From: Jacaranda mimosifolia
Taxonomy: Eukaryota; Streptophyta; Magnoliopsida; Lamiales; Bignoniaceae
Length of the DNA stretch: 64,000 nt
Assembly: GCA_018894105.1 (NCBI GenBank)
Contig: CM032118.1
Location: forward strand, 34,886,690-34,950,689
Direction of reading: 5' to 3'
Below the pieces are notes generated by a model. The model searched no databases, was not told the DNA's origin, and saw only the letters and a program-made list of their open reading frames with translations. The position numbers and the translations under genes are program-made. Of the stretch, positions 46,584 through 60,318 are shown one piece after another. Position 1 is the stretch's first letter. The number at the start of each line of letters is the position of its first letter.

Positions 46584-48400
46584 TGAAGTTTGTCTATCTT
46601 TGAGTTTAAGTTACAAGTCCGCTCTTAAAATAAATCTGTTAATTTTCAATACATTTTATATAATATTTTATTTTTTATTTCATGTTGATAAATTCCCCAC
46701 TCATATAGAATATTTTCTTAAGCAAATATTATTTAAATTATACATATTTGAAATGTATTCCTATAACAAATTATATGTAAAGTATATATTGTAACAGATC
46801 AAAATAGTTGATTTTAGGAAGGATATCAAGTTTTGGAGCAATTAGGTTGAACCATGTGGAGACCCTATTTTACGCTTTTCCAATTTCCACCCTTAGATAA
46901 TGGACATTGTTTGTCCCTTATCTCAAATTTATTTGGGGATTTAGCCCAATATATATTAAGGAGATATAATCTTTTAGTTACTTACTATAGCAAAAACCAG
47001 AGTGAATGACTCTCCCCTATGGCCGTTCCAACTAAGAAGAGAGCCGAATGATGTTATCACATCTAATCTATTTTTATATTTCCTTAGTTATGATGATATA
47101 TGCATATATATATATATATAAATATATTATTGGCTAATTGAATTTCAATATGTAAATCTATTTTTACTTTTGTGTTTAGTTCCTATTTCAATAAATTTGA
47201 TCTGCACTTCTTAAATGGAAATAAAACATTTGGATTCAGTCCTCAATTGAGCAAAAAATAAGAAATACCCCTAACTTCAATTTGAAATCACAAGAAACCT
47301 TCCATTAAACTTTTCCCGCACACATTTTCTCTTCATTTTATTCTCCCAACAATGTTTTTCCCGTTGCATTTCCCTCCAATTTCAAACACTGACTTTGATG
47401 GCCATCTATGTTGCTCTAGTTTCTCTCTCTCAAGCCCCTATGTCTTGCTCTATTTTTTATCGGCTGTGTATTACACTATTTCTTCCAACCCACCATCCAC
47501 TATTGTTGTGTTGTGCAAGTAAAAAGGTTTTCATTATCCCATCATTTGCAAAAATTGCAAGATATATATATATATATTTTAAAATGCACCTCTATTAATT
47601 TTTTGTTAAAATGATGAAAGAATTTTTCTTAATATTTTTGTTTTGCTCTTATTTAATTTTTATATATACTTAGTTTTATTTATTTGGTACCTAATTTTCT
47701 TATATTTGATTGACCTATATTTAGGTTTTTTTTTTCCTTCTTAAACTCCTAATGTAAGTATTTATGTTCTTCAATAATGAAATCCTTCATCTGGAGTTTT
47801 AATATCTTATTTCAGATATCAAGCACCAAATATCTTATTTTAGTAATTATATAACTCATTTTAAAGTATAATCTCATTAGTTGTTTGTTAATTGAATTAA
47901 GGATACTATCCAAAGTAGCTTTTTTTTATTCATTCAAATAAACTCAGCATTAACTATGATTCATATTGTTTGCAAATAAAATTGGTACAAAAAGTTGGGG
48001 TTATAATACCAAAACCTCATTCAATATTGTGTGCAGTTGTTCTTGTACCAAAAATTTTAATTTTTATTATTTTTTATTGTGGTTGCAGTACTAGAATCTA
48101 GTTTAGTACTATGTGCAAGTATTTTAGTACTTATTGTTAGTTCGATGTGTATTTTGTTTTAGTTATTTTGAAATAATTTTAAGTCATATTACATTTTATT
48201 TAATTTGTGAAATAATTTTAGTTTTATGTCAATTAAGAGATGTTTGTAGTGTGTAGTTTATGTTTGTTAGTTTTATTATTGATTTGTAACAGGATAAGAT
48301 CTAGTATTGTCTGCGCGAAAGTCTATTACTAGGTTGTTAAATTTCAATATTTTCTTGGCAATACGTAGTACCAAATTTTGAGTTTATATGATTATGTGTG
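46584..48400. other. Gene-free AT-rich DNA
   Basis: No gene domain was recognised. It includes an (AT)n stretch near 47100-47120 and T-rich runs. 46800-47050 has the look of decayed LTR sequence, but no ends were found. Confidence 0.5.
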
Positions 48401-51400
48401 CTGCCCTTATCTGCAAAAATAATGGCTAAGACTGGCAGACTTGCATGCCAAACCATCGAAGGTAACAGAGTCTCCAAGGTGTTCTGCACTGCACCTTAAC
48501 AATGCTATTGATTTGTTGGAGAGGATAAGGTAAGCTTCAGACACATTGAAGTAATATAGAGAAATCATTTTAGCTTACTTTAAAATGCCTAAATTCAATA
48601 ATAGTTTTATTACAATTGAAGCTATGTTAAGGAGGTTTGGTGTTAGATCTAGTTCATTGATGATATTGTAATTCATCTCATTGCATGGGAGTTTCTTGTT
48701 ATTTTTAGGTTGCAACACGTGGGGCATTATGTGGATTTGGATGATGGAGTGTGAAAATGTGACATAATTATTTGAAGGAAAAAGTAACAATATAATTCAC
48801 GTACAAGTTTCCAAAAAGTTAAGAGAGTTGTTTGAGAAATATAATTAACAGACAGTAGATGATTTTGTTATGATGTATATATTTTTTGTTCGCAATTGTA
48901 TTATATTCCCAAAATGTAACTATCGGACACCTCGTTTCTTCTTCCTTACGTGGATGATTTGCTTTCCATTAACCTTTATGGATTTGTAGATGCTGCCTAG
49001 CTACAATATTGTACATGATGAGATGATATTGCATTTAAGAAGTGAGCAAGGCAAGGTGCGAGAGAAAACATACTTCAATTGATACACTGTTAGCATGATG
49101 TTAAGTGAATTTCATTGTTACTATTAATATTATTGACATTCATTATGGGCTTGGATTTATGAGTATATACCTTGTTGGGATCGGTGCATTTATTTGTGTC
49201 CATTTCCACAACTCTTTCAACAGGTGAAAACAAGATTCCTAACAACATTACTGATGTAGAAGAAAAATTCAAATTGACTGGTAGAAATAAAGTAACAACT
49301 TGTATTCTATATTTTTGTTGTTTCTAATAGTTTGTTGTACATATAAAATAAAAAAATAAGTTATAGAGTTTTGTTCTAACAGGTTGTCCATATTTATCCA
49401 TTTCCAGAGGAGGATAAATTGTTGTTGCCATTATAGGTAAAAATATGGGTAAATTTAGCTGTAAAATTTGTATTATTCATTTCATTTATGATTATTGTCC
49501 TTTCTACAGGTGCATCTTGAAACACTAACCATATATGTTCATAGCTTGCAAGCACTATTGATAGAGAAAGAGAAAGAGATGCAATTAATAAAAGAAAAAT
49601 GTTTCTCTTTTGAAAAGAAAGGATTTGTTCCTTAAATTGTGGACGAGGAAGAGAAAGAGAAAGTCAAGGTAGAGAAAAAAAGAAGGATGATGAAGACGAA
49701 GCTATTGATATTGGTACTGGTAGTGGTGGTGATGATGATGGAATACAACACAAAAGTCCTAAGAGTCGTACTCTAAGACATTTCATAATGATTATGATGT
49801 AGAGGTTCTCGATAGTTCTAAAGCTAGAGATAGCAATATACAGGCATTGGGCAGTCTTGAATTAGGAGATATTCCATCATTGGATGAGACCATATCTTCT
49901 ATTGTTAGAGATGTGCAAGAATGATGTGATAAGACAAAGAAAAATAATAAAGGGGCTTTGCTACACCCCCAACATCTTACCATCAAAAGGAGTGAAGATG
50001 ATTTCTCGTAAAGGTTATGGCAAGAAGATGAATGTGTGTTTATATAATTTGTAGATACTGCACACATAAACTAATACTTGATATATATGAGACAAATATT
50101 GATATATTGGAAAATGTAATACATAGTTGCACCTAAATTTAGATCTGTAGACTGCATTCTTGATCTAAAATACTGGTTATTGTAGCAATCATACTGTGTC
50201 TCTAAGCTCAAATATTGTAAGGTGATACGAAGAATAGTGCATAATTACTATATGTTAGGCTTGATTATATTTTACTTATATATTGCATTTATTTTAATTA
50301 TGCACTTATTACATCATGATTGTACATTCTATACATCGTAGGAGAATGAGGAGAAAAATATTTGCCTAATAGAGGTAGGATATAAAGAGGCCAACTTATT
50401 AGGTCGTGTGAACTTCCTCAATCAGTTTCGAGAATTAGCATATTATAAAGTGCTAATTGAGATACTAATAAAGAGTGAGAAATTATTGAATCATATCTTC
50501 GTTGAGATAAATTGAGTAATATACTGATTACTCATTATGTTTTATGATAAACATTTTTTTGAGTAACATAATAGTTTATTTTTGTAGTACAACAATTTGG
50601 GAGGGACCTGATATGTACATTGGATGAGTTGTGTTTTTGATTTATTGTTTACGAAAGAGTTGAGGTCAAATTTAATTGATTGCTACATGAAGATTTTGTG
50701 TAGCCCTTCATTCAAAGAAAAACGTGATCATTGTTGATACTCTAGTGCAGGTATATGGTGTTGGTTTCATATTTTAAAATACAAGTGGCGTGATTTGAAA
50801 AGCTAAAATAGATACTAAAATTTGAGGCAACTTGACAAAACAGGAAACGTACCATAAAGGAAGATAAATTTGTGGATTTTATTGGTCAAGGCAAAAAAGC
50901 TTGTGCAAGTAATTGAAAGAGTTGAACTTAGATGTGTTGAGCAAGTGTCGATTTATTATAATTCCCATTATCAATCAACTCCACTGATCCGTTCTCGTAT
51001 TGGACATGGTTGAGAAAAAGTTTATAGAAATGAACTTATTCTGATCTCCCTAAACAATATCAGTGACATTTTTTTTAAGTCCATAAATATTTGTATTATA
51101 TTTATCTAAATATTGGAAGAATTGACTTTGTAAGTTTTGTTGAACAAATGAATAAAGGCTATACTTATGCTAGTATACCTTCAACATTAATTGGGGTATA
51201 TTGTGGTGCAAGACGAATTGTAAACACATCTTAGTAGCCAATAGGAAGGAGACCTATATTGTGGAGTTTATATGTCTTTAATAGAGAGTGTCACAGGAAA
51301 CACTAAGAATTTATGAGATTATGCAGAAAACTACTCTATGAATGCACATTGGGCATATATTGATGCAGCAATTCTAACTTATGGATATGGTTTGCTTTGT

Positions 51401-51660
51401 CCCAATGTTGAATGATAATCTCTAGATAGATGTTATTTGAATAATTTTTAGTATTTGCATATGAATGTTGAAGGGGATGTTCAATATTTGCATATTATAT
51501 GGATATGATTAAGTATTTGAGTGAGTATTTGCATGATGAGAATGAATGATATTTACAATCTATGAAGTAATTAAGATGTTATGGATGTTTGATCTTCATT
51601 ATATGGATGGCTGTGTATGCCGATTAGGGATGGATTCAGAAATGAGAGATGATATTAATC
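48401..51660 (+). other. Decayed, possibly once-coding region, unrecognised
   Basis: On the plus strand there are short scattered stretches of protein-like composition: CSALHLNNAIDLLERI-like near 48490-48530, an acidic Asp/Gly tract near 49700-49745, and LLFTKELRSNLIDCYMKIL near 50640-50700. Stops occur throughout. The order recalls the Ulp1-type protease genes carried by some plant transposons, but no catalytic His-Asp-Cys set could be found, so this is not a call. Confidence 0.3.
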
Positions 51661-53176
51661 GAAGTTGAGCATAACAATATTTTACACTTGAAATTTCGTC
51701 AACAATCGAATCAATATCAAACTTTTAGTAATATTATTCTCAATATAAATAACTAAGAAATTTTCTAAAAAGTCATCTTTCATTTTATTTTTGAGCCTCT
51801 TTTTTACAATATTTAAAGTGAAAAGGTTTTCGCACTTGCAGCTGTTGAAAGATAAAGAAAGTCCAAAACATATTTTCTAAACTATTTACTTACTTTTGTC
51901 TTTGTCTCAATCTCGTTGAAATAAAAAAGATAAATTTTTCTTGTTGTTTTATGAGTCCATTAAGGTTCTTTTTAACAAAACCCCTGTAACTTGTTTTCAC
52001 ACAAATAAAATGGAAGTAGCCTAACAACCTAACCCAATTATCTTCATTTGATTACTTGATTATGAATATGAAGTTAAAAATTTGTTTTGAGTTTTATATA
52101 GGTAAAGATTAAATTAATTAATTATACATTTTTTGTTATTAATTAAATAATCAATTAATTTTTTTCAATAAATCTAAATAATCAATTTTCTGTCTAAAGC
52201 CCAACAAGAAAAGTTAATCTTTTTAAAATTAATGAACATTAACTAAAAATTAATTATTTTTAATTAGTACAGATGACCTATTTTTTAAAATCTAAATTCA
52301 AATGAATTATGATTAAAAAATTTTAATATACATATATATATACATATAAAATAAGTCGGGGCAATGGTCCCTGCATCCCAACCCCGCCAATTGTCATGGA
52401 TATGAATATTGTTATTAAGGTATGTATTATAGGCTGTTCAAACATCATATTTTCCAATACATATATAGTATCCAAATATATATATATATCTAAAATATTG
52501 TCATTATAGTGTATGCCAATTGTCATGGATATGATATTGTTGTTAAGGTATGTGTTATAGGTTGTAGAAATATCAGTATTTTTCAACGCATATATAGTAT
52601 CCAATTATTTATATCTATTGCTAATGAGTACTAAGGTAGTAATAACAAAATAGTAGGCAGATTTGTGTGCTAAAGTATTATTCTAATTTATCTAGAAACT
52701 AGTTATTGATGTATATGTTATAGGTTGTTGAGCATACAATACTTCTGAAGGTTATATGACATCCATATTTATGTACCTAGTACTAATAATGCAAAATGCA
52801 ATTCTAAAAACTACTGACAAACATGAAAACATTAGAGTTGTCATTTTACTATACCAACATGCAAACAATTGTAAAACTAATAAAAGCTTCTTAGATAGTC
52901 GACTAAGGATTAAAAAAAGTCAAATTAAATAAGTTATCAAAAATAAAAAATTATGGGAGTTATGGATCACTAATCTGTTGTAATAAGGATGTGAATTTGA
53001 AGTATAAAATCACTTTAATGCAGTACTAAATACTGAAGATAAAATAAAACTAAGTTCTATAATCAAGTATTGAATAGCAAAAGCAAGGTAACATTTTTCT
53101 AAAATGAGGTATTGTTCTTAATACATTTCAAATTACGTTAAATTTAACTATTCTAGTTGTTGACTATCATAGTATG
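51661..53176. other. Gene-free AT-rich DNA
   Basis: Nothing coding was recognised. It contains the degenerate 129-bp repeat described separately. Confidence 0.5.
52386..52640. repeat. 129-bp tandem repeat, two copies plus a weak third
   Basis: GCCAATTGTCATGGATATGA occurs at 52386 and 52515. The following AAGGTATGTRTTATAGG and CATATATAGTATCCAA words also repeat. A weaker third copy lies near 52690-52770. Open frames across it are repeat artefacts. Confidence 0.8.
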
Positions 53177-55797
53177 TGTGGCGCCCCACTCAGGATAACA
53201 TTTAAATTGAGATGCCACCAATTCAAACTTAAATTATATAATTAGAAGATAACCAATAGGGCCCAAAATTTTCAACAAGACTCATATAGCAGCAACAAAC
53301 TTCAAACTTAAAGGACCACTACTAGGGTGCCATATTTTCATGCCATAAGTCTACAAATAACATTCAACACATCAACAATCTCAATCTAGGCTATGATTAG
53401 GTACAAGCCCAAGGTATCATCTCATGAAACACAATATATACATGCCATCAATCTTAGATTCAAATTTGACATATCATAATATCTTTAGATCATAGTATAA
53501 TGATTAGGAGAGCCTTTATGTACACATAATCGCCTAGCCTATTACAACAAAGTCCCATCAGGCGAAGTCATAAGCCCTCAATTCTCTTTCATACTTGTCT
53601 GGGAAGGAAATAAAAGAATAACAAAAGGGGTAAGTCCGAAGGACTTAGTGAGGTGAAGCATAATAAGCAGATAAAAGGATCTGTAGAAGAATTAGTAATT
53701 CAACAGATTATCAACTAGCACGATATTACAACATGAATTACGAATATGCCGGAACATAAACATTATCAATTTCAAAAAATGGAAACCTCTCCATCCTCAT
53801 TGCTCCCCAAACAGAGTACAAATAGGATCAAACAAACCCTAGCATAATATGCAATTCAAATAGTGCCAAAGCATAACATGCATATCAGATTCTCCTTGTT
53901 CTTCCGTAACAGAATAGAAACCCAAGCATGACAGCTCGGCAGATAATAGAAATCCAAGCATGACAGCTCGACACATAACAGATGCCCAGGCATACCGCTC
54001 AGCACATTACTGACGCCCAAGCATACCACTCAGTGTATCACATATATCCAAGCATTCTGTTGTGATTGGCACTTGGCCCATACAAATTGCCCTGTAGATG
54101 TACATAAATCATTACAATCAACAAATATATTGCCAATAAGGCTAGACAATGATATGCAGAACAATTCAAATATGATGGCAAGGCTAAATAGATGATATAC
54201 TGAATGAAATCAAGTATGCAGACAAGGTTATGGATTGTACTAGACAATAACAGATAAGGTAATGAAGTCTCTTGGCGCTAAAGCGGATACAATCAATTTT
54301 AATAGAAGCAAAATCAAGGAATTCAGTTGATCAAAGAAATCCGAGCAAATTAGGGATCCAACTCCTTGTCACCAAACCAAAAGAATGAACGTATTGTCAA
54401 AACACTCATTGTGACCCTATAACCATAATTTAATTGATATTATTCTATCATCGGTCACTATGCCATTAATAATGTACTTTAGGGATCATTTTCGATTTCA
54501 TCAAGAGGTAACATACTAATTGTGCTGATAATACTAAACTATTTACGAGGATCATATTTGCTCCAATAAAGGAATAAAATTGAATCCTTAAATTATATAA
54601 TTATCATTGCAACATTACATAAGGTCGATTATATCGGTCCAACTATCATTAATATTCCAAGTCTTGTCACTTAGTATTCAATTATACAAAATTAGGGTTT
54701 TATCAATATAATTAACTTATTTAACCAAGATTATCATATAATATAATAAATTCGGATCCACTAAGCTTATATAAATATACATGCATGTCTTATATCCTGA
54801 TCCCATATCACAATCTTTCATATTTACTACAAAATTCATGAACTGAGCAAAATAATCTCAAGAACATCATTAATGTATAAAATCCCAATTCCAACTGTAT
54901 ATACCAAATCTTGATATTGGGGCACAATCGTTACAAACCAACTCTGCATGCACGACCACCGCGACGAGGTGAGTAAATTGCCTCAGAACCATCGTCGGTC
55001 GTCGTGCACCGCCGCCTGAATAGTGCACCACCACCACCACCAATAGAAGCGTCTCAACACCACTATCCAAATGCCTAACTCTATTTCCCAGTTTACTGCC
55101 GACTTGAGGGTCAATTGTAGCTCTGATTACTAAGCACCACCACTCGTCGTTGCTGCCTGTTTTACCAAATCCTGCCAGCTCCCGTAGGTGAAATTGGAAA
55201 GTGAGGATATCTAGTTGTTCCTCTAGTTGAGACCTATAAGAATCACAGCCCAGATCACTACTGTGCTGCACCTATCACTCACCATTGTGGCTCAATTTTG
55301 ACCTTCAATTTCCCGATGGCCCACCAATTGAATTTTTGTTGCATGTTACACCGTTGGGTTCCTGGCAAGGTAAGAAAGAGTTTGGCTAGTCTAGTTTTCT
55401 GGTATCGACCGTCACATGGAGTTGCTCGCTAGAGATAATGCAGATGGCATGTGGTGAAGAAATGAGAAAAATAGAGGGAGGGGGAATGCTATATAAAGGC
55501 AACTTTCAGAAATCCTAGATTAACCCCCAAGATTTATCTCAATCTCTCAATTAGACCATCGTAAATTAATTCTACTTTCAATTAAGCCCCCCAACTGATG
55601 AATGCATGACATTAACCCAGTTAACCTAAAATAATTCCATGTTGACCCCCAAATTTTTTAAATGTTGTTCAATTAAGCCTTGTCCTATTTATATTTTAAC
55701 CCCCAAAACTTTCAAAATTGAATAAAAATTAATAAAATTCCCTAAAAATAATATTAAATATAACTCCACCAATTATATGATTTATAGGGGTGTTACA
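53177..55797 (-). repeat. Element C, 3' LTR
   Basis: 2621 bp, from TGTGGCGCCCC to GGGTGTTACA. It contains the conserved palindrome at 53631-53647 (TAAGTCC-GAA-GGACTTA) and a short tandem array near 53920-54060 (CCAAGCATGACAGCTCG and CCCAGGCATACCGCTCAG units), at the same relative places as in A and B. Confidence 0.85.
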
Positions 55798-56022
55798 GAC
55801 CTCTCACTCTTAAAAGAATTCGGCCCCCAAATTCTCACCTGAGTATTGGAAGAGTTTGGGATACTGTTGGCGCATTAGATCTTCTTGCTCCTAGGTTGCT
55901 TCTCCTACGTTATGGTTGCACCATAATACTTTTACTTGAGGAATCCTTTAATTCCTAGGTTCTCGAAGTTTTCGGTTCAGGATATGAATTGACATTTCCT
56001 CATAAGTCATATCATTTTGCAA

Positions 56023-59000
56023 TTAAATATGCTCATGTGAAATGACGTGAGAAGGATCAGAATAGTACTTCTGAAGCTGTGATACATGAAAGAGATCATT
56101 CATTCTCGTCAAGCCTTGGGGTAGTACTAAACAGTACTCTATTGGTCTGGTTTTTTCACAAATCTCATAGGGACCAACACATCTTCGGCTAAGCTTTCTT
56201 CCTTTACCAATTCTTCGGCCATCTTGTCTCAAGGATACCTTGAGACACACTTGGTCACCCACTTCAAATTCTAAATCCTTTCTTTGCCTATATGTATAAC
56301 TTTTCTGTTGATCCTAAGCGGCTTTCATCCTCTGTTTGATTATTTGTACTTTCTCAAGGGTCTCCTGAATTAATTCTGGCCTTAAAATTCGTGGGATCTT
56401 ATTAGTGTTACTTTTGTATTCCTCAAGATCCCAATGCAATAGAGATCAACATTTTTGCGATATAATGCTTCATACAGAGCTATCTGGATAGTTGATAGGT
56501 AGCTGTTATTGTAAGAAAATTCTATTAGAGGAAAGTATTGATTCCAGCTCCCACTGAAATCTAAGACAAGGGCCCGTAGCATGTCATCTAATATCCAAAT
56601 AACCCTCTCTGACTGACCATTTGTTTGAAGATGAGCTGCAGAACTGAACAACAACCTCGTTCTCACGTATTCTTATAGACTCTTCCAAAGTCTCGAGATG
56701 AACTTTGGATCTCGATCTGACACTATACTACTTGGGACTCCATGCACTTTTACTATTTCCTTGATGTATAACTCTGCCAATTTTTCAACCATGTACTGTG
56801 TTCCGATGGGCAGAAAATGAGCAGACTTGGTCAATCGGTCTACTATGAGCCAGATTCTGTCATATCCTCCTTGAGTTGTTGGTAGGCTAGTTACAAAGTC
56901 CATGGTAACTTGCTTTTATTTCCAATTAGGGATTGAAAATGGTTGTAGTAACCCTGACGGTTGTTGATGTATTGCCTTCACTAGCTGGTAGGTTAAACAC
57001 TTTCGCACACAGTTTGCAACATCTCTTTTCATTGTGTCCCACCATAATTACTTTTTCAAATTTTGATACATCTTCATGCCTCCCGGATGTATAGTATACC
57101 TTGTCTTATGTGCCTCGTCTAATAATATCTTTTTCATTTCTTTAGGCACACATATTCTTTTATGGAACAAAAGAGTTCCTTGTCTATCAGTATTGAACTC
57201 TGACCCAACTACTTCTTTCTATTTCAATATCCAATTATCATTAACTTAGGCTCTCCATATTTCATTATATAACTAAGGTTGCTCCCTTACTCCTACAATC
57301 CAAGCTCGTTGTTTCATCCTTGATACGGCATCTACACTTATACTTTCTGAGGTTCCTGTCCCTAGTAAGTGAGCTATTCCAGCCTTTCAACTCAAAGTAT
57401 CGGCCACCATATTTGCCTTTCCCAGCTAATTAGCGATAGAAAAATCATAATCTTCAAGAAATTCTATCCATGTGCATTGTCTTATGTTTAGGTCTTTCTG
57501 CGAATGCAAATGCTTGAGACTTTTGTGGTCTGTGTATACCTCGAACGTGGCCCTATAGAGATAATGTCTCCATTTTGTCAATGCAAAAATGACAATAGGC
57601 GATAACATGCCCTTTCTGCAGCATGCATCCAAGCCTCTTGTTAGAAGCATCCTTATACACAACGAATCCTTCTAATCCTTTTGATAGGGCCAAAACTAGA
57701 GCCATAGCTAGCTTGGTTTTCAACTCTTGCAAACTCTTTTCACAATTCTCATCCCAGTCAAATGGTTGATCTTTCTATGTCAACTTAGTTAATGAGCCAG
57801 CTATCTTAAAGAAATCTTGCACAAACCTTCTATAATAGCCGACAATCCCAAAAAGCTACGAATTTCTATTATATTTTCGGGTCTTTTCCAATTGACTGTC
57901 ACCTCTATCTTAGAGGGGTCGACCTCTATTCCATTTTGGGATATGATATATCCTAGAAATGCTACTTTCTCTATCCAGAATTCGTACTTACTGAACTTTG
58001 TATATAGTTTGTGTTCTCTTAGTGCTCTGAGAAACATGTGTCAATGCTGAGATGCTCTTTTCTGGATTTGGAGTACGCCAGAATGTCATCAATGAATATG
58101 GCCACAAACTGGTCTAGATATGGTTCAAAGATCCTGTGCATCAAATCCATAATACCACTGAGGCGTTGATTAGACCAAATGGAATTACTACAAATTCAAA
58201 ATGACCATATCGAGAATTGAATACAGTCTTTGGGACATCTTCTTTTTTGATTTTTAGTCGGTAATACCCCTGCCTCAAATCTAACTTTGAAAAGACCGTA
58301 GATCCTTATAAAAGATCAAACAATTCTTCCACATGTGGTAGGGGGTATTTATTCTTGACTGTAACTTTATTTAACTTCCTGTAATCAATGCACATTCTCA
58401 GGGATCCATCATTCTTCTTAACAAACGACACTCCAAGGAGATGTGCTTAGGCCTTACGAACTTATTTTCCAATAGTTCTTGAAGTTGGTTATTCAATTAT
58501 TTTAGTTATGTAGGCAACATATGATAGGGAGTTTTGGAAAAAGGCATGGCTCCCGGAAGAATATGAATAACAAACTTAATTTCTCAATCCGGTGGTAACG
58601 AGTTTAGTTCTTCCAAAAGTACATCTACGTATTCTACCAATATTTCCATTTCCTTAATTTTGGTTGTATCTTGGGGTTTATTGATAAGGTATGCTAAATA
58701 TCCCTATCCCCCTTCTCTTAGGATTCTTCTAGCTTCAACTGTAGATATGATAGGTATCAGAGAAGTTGTATCCATATATCAACGGGTTGGAGTCGATACC
58801 TTGTCCCCGAGAGTGGTGCACTTAGCACAACAATTTATTTGTGCTTGGTGATGATACAACTAATCTATCCCCAGTATTAAATTGTATTTCTAGATGGGCA
58901 TCTCAATAAGATCGGTAAGATATTCTACATTTCCTATCATAACTGGACATCCCGGTATATAGTATCGGTTATTAGCCCTGTCCCCAAGGGTGTTTGTACC

Positions 59001-60318
59001 TCTGTCTGGTATGTCATTGTTTCAGGTTGTATATTTAACCTTTGTGAGAAAGGTGCAGATATGAAAGAATGTATTGCTCCAAGATCATAAAAAACGTTAC
59101 CATGAATTCCAGAAATAGAAATCGCACCATCGACCACTTTGTGTGCAATTTCTCCTATCAAAGTATAGGCACGAGCTTGCACTTTTTACTTCCTACTAGC
59201 TCTTGCTACTTGCTTTCCCTTTCCCACAGGTGCTGGGTTTCTCTTTTTGGGACAATCTCTCAAAAAGTGATGGTCGTTGCTACAATCTATACACTTGGCT
59301 TGCTTCTTCCAACATTTGAATTCTTCATGTTCCGTTCCCCTACAAAAACCGCATTATTTTTGTGTCATACCTTAGGCCAAATTTGCAGTTCCCCCTACAA
59401 TCTGGGGTGCTCATTAGGTAGTGCCTCCAATCTATAATTTTGGTTGTTTTCTCCCGATATTACTCTGCTTACCAAGGTACAATCTGCCATTTCAGTTCCT
59501 GTTTTCAATCTTCTTGATCTCCTGCAATTCTGACTCTAATTGCAATACCTTACTTACTGCCCGATTGAAGTTTAGCCATTCACAAAGGGCTAGACCTCGT
59601 CTAAGCTCCGACCGTAGTCCCTGTACAAATCAGTGAGTTTGTCAACTTTCATCTTCCAGTATGTAGGAGTCATACTAAATTAGTCGGGTAAATGTAGCCT
59701 CATACTGGCTGACAGATTGAGCCCCCTATATAAGATCCATAAATTCTTTTTCTCTCGCCTGTTTAACTACGAGGGGTATGTATTTATTCATAAATTCCCT
59801 GGTGAAATTTTCCCAAGTTTTGCAAGTTCCTTCAACGGTCCACCCGCAACCTATCATCTTCCACCAACTACGTGCAGGTCCTCGCAGAAGGAATATGGCG
59901 AATCAAACTTTTTGCTTGTTCGGATAGCGCAAAGTCTTAAATATATTTTCAAGATTTTCTACCCATTCCTCTACTTTTCTATCATTTGGTTCCTCTAAAA
60001 ACCTCGAGGGTTGAAAGCGAAGAAATAGTTTCAATGCTCGATCTTCAGTGACCTCATTAGCTACTATGCTCTACCACCCTATGGTTGGCTATGTTGCCTA
60101 AACCTCTGTCTCTCTTGATAAATAGGTTCCGCTGGTTGACCTATAGTTGGTTGATCAATCGGAAGCGTTTGTGAGACATTTTCATCTGGCAAAGGTTGTT
60201 GATAAGTAGGTACTTCCTACCTAGGAGCTCATTGAACATTGGCCTATCTATCGAGTGGCCTCTCTCTATGACCTGCTTGTGCTGGAGCGGGTATGTCAGC
60301 ACTCTCATGTGATGCCAT
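56023..60318 (-). pseudogene. Element C gag-pol polyprotein, broken
   Basis: From the start at 60318: gag (60318 to about 59260); zinc-knuckle relic CSNDHHFLRDCPKKRNPAP (near 59260); protease region at 59182-58937, reading FYDLGAIHSFIS, so the DSG active site is changed. Reverse transcriptase spans about 58440-57801, with [10 protein letters not shown] carrying the two catalytic aspartates near 58095. RNase H is at 57662-57426 ([10 protein letters not shown]). The integrase zinc finger is at 57150-57000 (EAHKTRYTIHPGG, NCVRKC) and the integrase core at 56903-56382 (WLIVDRLTKSAHFLP, SDRDPKF, QTNGQSERVI). The C-terminal part KLSRRCVGPYEI...FHVSQLQKY is at 56262-56023. Stops and frame changes separate these pieces. 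It is the fullest pol relic of the three related elements, fitting a chromovirus (Tekay/Del-like) lineage. Confidence 0.88.

Larger units (their letters stand above)
53177..60318 (-). mobile_element. Element C: long-LTR Ty3/gypsy element, 5' end missing
   Basis: The 3' LTR is at 53177-55797. It is followed, reading the minus strand backwards, by a polypurine tract (CTTTTAAGAGTGAGAGG), the gag-pol relic and a gag start at 60318. In element A the primer site lies about 440 bp beyond the gag start; no primer site or second LTR is seen here before different sequence begins by about 60760. The element is therefore truncated or rearranged at its 5' side. LTR ends, palindrome and gag type tie it to elements A and B. 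Confidence 0.82.
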
